Origin: Weeksellaceae bacterium
GTDB taxonomy: Bacteria > Bacteroidota > Bacteroidia > Flavobacteriales > Weeksellaceae
NCBI GenBank assembly: GCA_028694715.1
Contig: JAQVKJ010000059.1
Coordinates: 1-7,422 of the forward strand
Direction: 5' to 3'
Length of the DNA stretch: 7,422 nucleotides
Made by a program: the position numbers and the translations under genes. Shown one piece after another: positions 6,416 to 7,422 of the stretch; position 1 is the first letter of the stretch; the number at the start of each line of letters is the position of its first letter. The notes beneath the pieces were generated by a model, which searched no databases, had not been told where the DNA came from, and worked only from the letters and a program-made list of their open reading frames with translations.

Positions 6416-7422
6416 TTATACCTCGGTTTTTTGACCGATAAATTTTCTTTTCAGCAGATGTTCCGCAATCTGCACTGCGTTGGTGGCTGCTCCTTTTCTC
6501 AGGTTATCACAAACAATCCAAAGATTGAGTGAATTTGGTTGTGAATAATCTCTTCTTATGCGTCCCACAAAAACCTCATCTTTTCCTTCGGCATACAGCG
6601 GCATTGGATAAGTCAGCGTGTCCGGATTGTCCTGTAGCTGCACACCCATTGCCCTTCTGAGAATTCTCCTGATTTCTGATTCTTCAAAATCATTTTTGAA
6701 TTCAATGTTCACCGATTCGGAATGCCCTCCTTGAATGGGCACCCTCACTGCGGTGGCTGTCAACCCAATTTGCTCTTCCCCCATAATTTTTCTGGTTTCA
6801 TTCAGCAATTTGAGTTCCTCTTTGGTATAACCGTTTTCTTCAAATGTATCGCAATGCGGTAATGCATTTTTGAAAATCGGATAAGGGTATTTCATTTTAG
6901 GTATTTCACCTTTGATTTCTGCTTCCAACTGATCCACTGCTTCCCTGCCCGTGCCGGTCACCGACTGATAAGTTGATACCACCACTCTTTGGATGCCGTA
7001 TTTTTTATTTAAGGGATGAAGTACCATTACCAGTTGAATGGTGGAGCAATTCGGATTGGAAATGATTTTGTCGGATTCTTTAATTTTGAAGGCGTTTATT
7101 TCAGGCACCACCAAAGGAATATTTGGGTCCATGCGCCAGGCAGAAGAATTATCAATCACCCGGATTCCGGCATTTGCAAATACGGGTGCCCATTGTTTTG
7201 AAGTTTCACCTCCTGCAGAGAAAAGTGCTAGATCGGGTTGCATATCGATGGCTTGCTGAACCGAGAGTATTTTGTGTGTTTTGGATTTGAATTCAATTTC
7301 TTTCCCGACTGATTTTTCGGATGCCACCGGAATGAGTTTTGTTACTGGAAAGTTTCTTTGTTCGAGTACTTTCAGCATGATTTGTCCGACCATTCCCGTT
7401 ACACCTACCACTGCCAATTTCA
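6416..7422 (-). CDS. asd: Aspartate-semialdehyde dehydrogenase, missing only the first base of its start codon
   Basis: Asd reduces beta-aspartyl phosphate to aspartate semialdehyde with NADPH, the branch point to lysine/diaminopimelate, threonine, methionine and isoleucine. The frame runs to the window edge, where the reverse strand reads TG-AAA-TTG-GCA. With one further A this gives ATG and the typical start MKLAVVGVTGMVG, for a 335-residue protein. The TTG at 7417 is therefore an internal Leu codon (L3), not a start. In 335-residue numbering, the NADP-binding GVTGMVG is at 7-13, the catalytic Cys is C126 in SNPNCST, the STYQSVTGTG block covers about 150-159, and the substrate-binding R227 and H234 lie in RVPIQGGHSES. 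All are intact and the length is normal. The TAA stop is at 6416-6418, eight bases before the methyltransferase start. Upstream control lies outside the window. Confidence 0.97.
   Translation of the reverse strand, partial: KLAVVGVTGMVGQIMLKVLEQRNFPVTKLIPVASEKSVGKEIEFKSKTHKILSVQQAIDMQPDLALFSAGGETSKQWAPVFANAGIRVIDNSSAWRMDPNIPLVVPEINAFKIKESDKIISNPNCSTIQLVMVLHPLNKKYGIQRVVVSTYQSVTGTGREAVDQLEAEIKGEIPKMKYPYPIFKNALPHCDTFEENGYTKEELKLLNETRKIMGEEQIGLTATAVRVPIQGGHSESVNIEFKNDFEESEIRRILRRAMGVQLQDNPDTLTYPMPLYAEGKDEVFVGRIRRDYSQPNSLNLWIVCDNLRKGAATNAVQIAEHLLKRKFIGQKTEV

Noticed and set aside
7415..7417. TTG as the start codon of asd
   Set aside because: The two codons before it read AAA and (A)TG, giving the conserved MKLAVVGVTGMVG start; the true ATG begins one base beyond the window.

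Overview
The window looks like a piece of a Bacteroidota chromosome, most likely from Flavobacteriales or a close relative. Four things point there: a PorZ-like protein of the type IX secretion system (T9SS) with a C-terminal sorting domain, low-to-moderate G+C, weak A-rich ribosome binding sites, and a Bacteroidota-type TAnnTTTG promoter element. The exonuclease/GIY-YIG fusion and the LOG protein also have the architecture I know from flavobacteria. There are no RNA genes, insertion sequences, CRISPR arrays or phage genes. Seven genes are present, two of them cut by the window edges.

Plus strand, 1-5627. The 3' end of an endonuclease/exonuclease/phosphatase (EEP) family gene (1-278) is followed by a 231-base spacer. 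The spacer holds a candidate promoter and an imperfect inverted repeat. Next come an exonuclease plus UvrC-like GIY-YIG fusion (510-1859), a LOG/TIGR00730 phosphoribohydrolase (1884-2597), a PorZ homologue (2644-4914) and recO (4914-5627). The stop of porZ and the start of recO share one base (TAATG), so those two are surely cotranscribed. The short gaps upstream (24 and 46 bases) suggest that all four may form one transcription unit.

Minus strand, 7422-5628. An aspartate-semialdehyde dehydrogenase gene (asd) reads inward from the right edge and lacks only the first base of its inferred ATG. Eight bases after its stop begins a TrmH/SpoU-family RNA methyltransferase gene. That gene ends exactly where recO ends: the two convergent stop codons touch with no spacer.

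Functionally this is mostly housekeeping: DNA repair (RecO, probably the exonuclease/GIY-YIG protein), RNA modification, Asp-family amino acid and diaminopimelate synthesis (Asd), nucleotide metabolism (LOG), and one outer-membrane secretion component (PorZ). I see no undescribed multi-gene system. The most interesting point is inside the exonuclease fusion. Its GIY-YIG nuclease module has lost several signature residues, yet a UvrC-like four-cysteine pattern further on, which could bind an Fe-S cluster, is intact.
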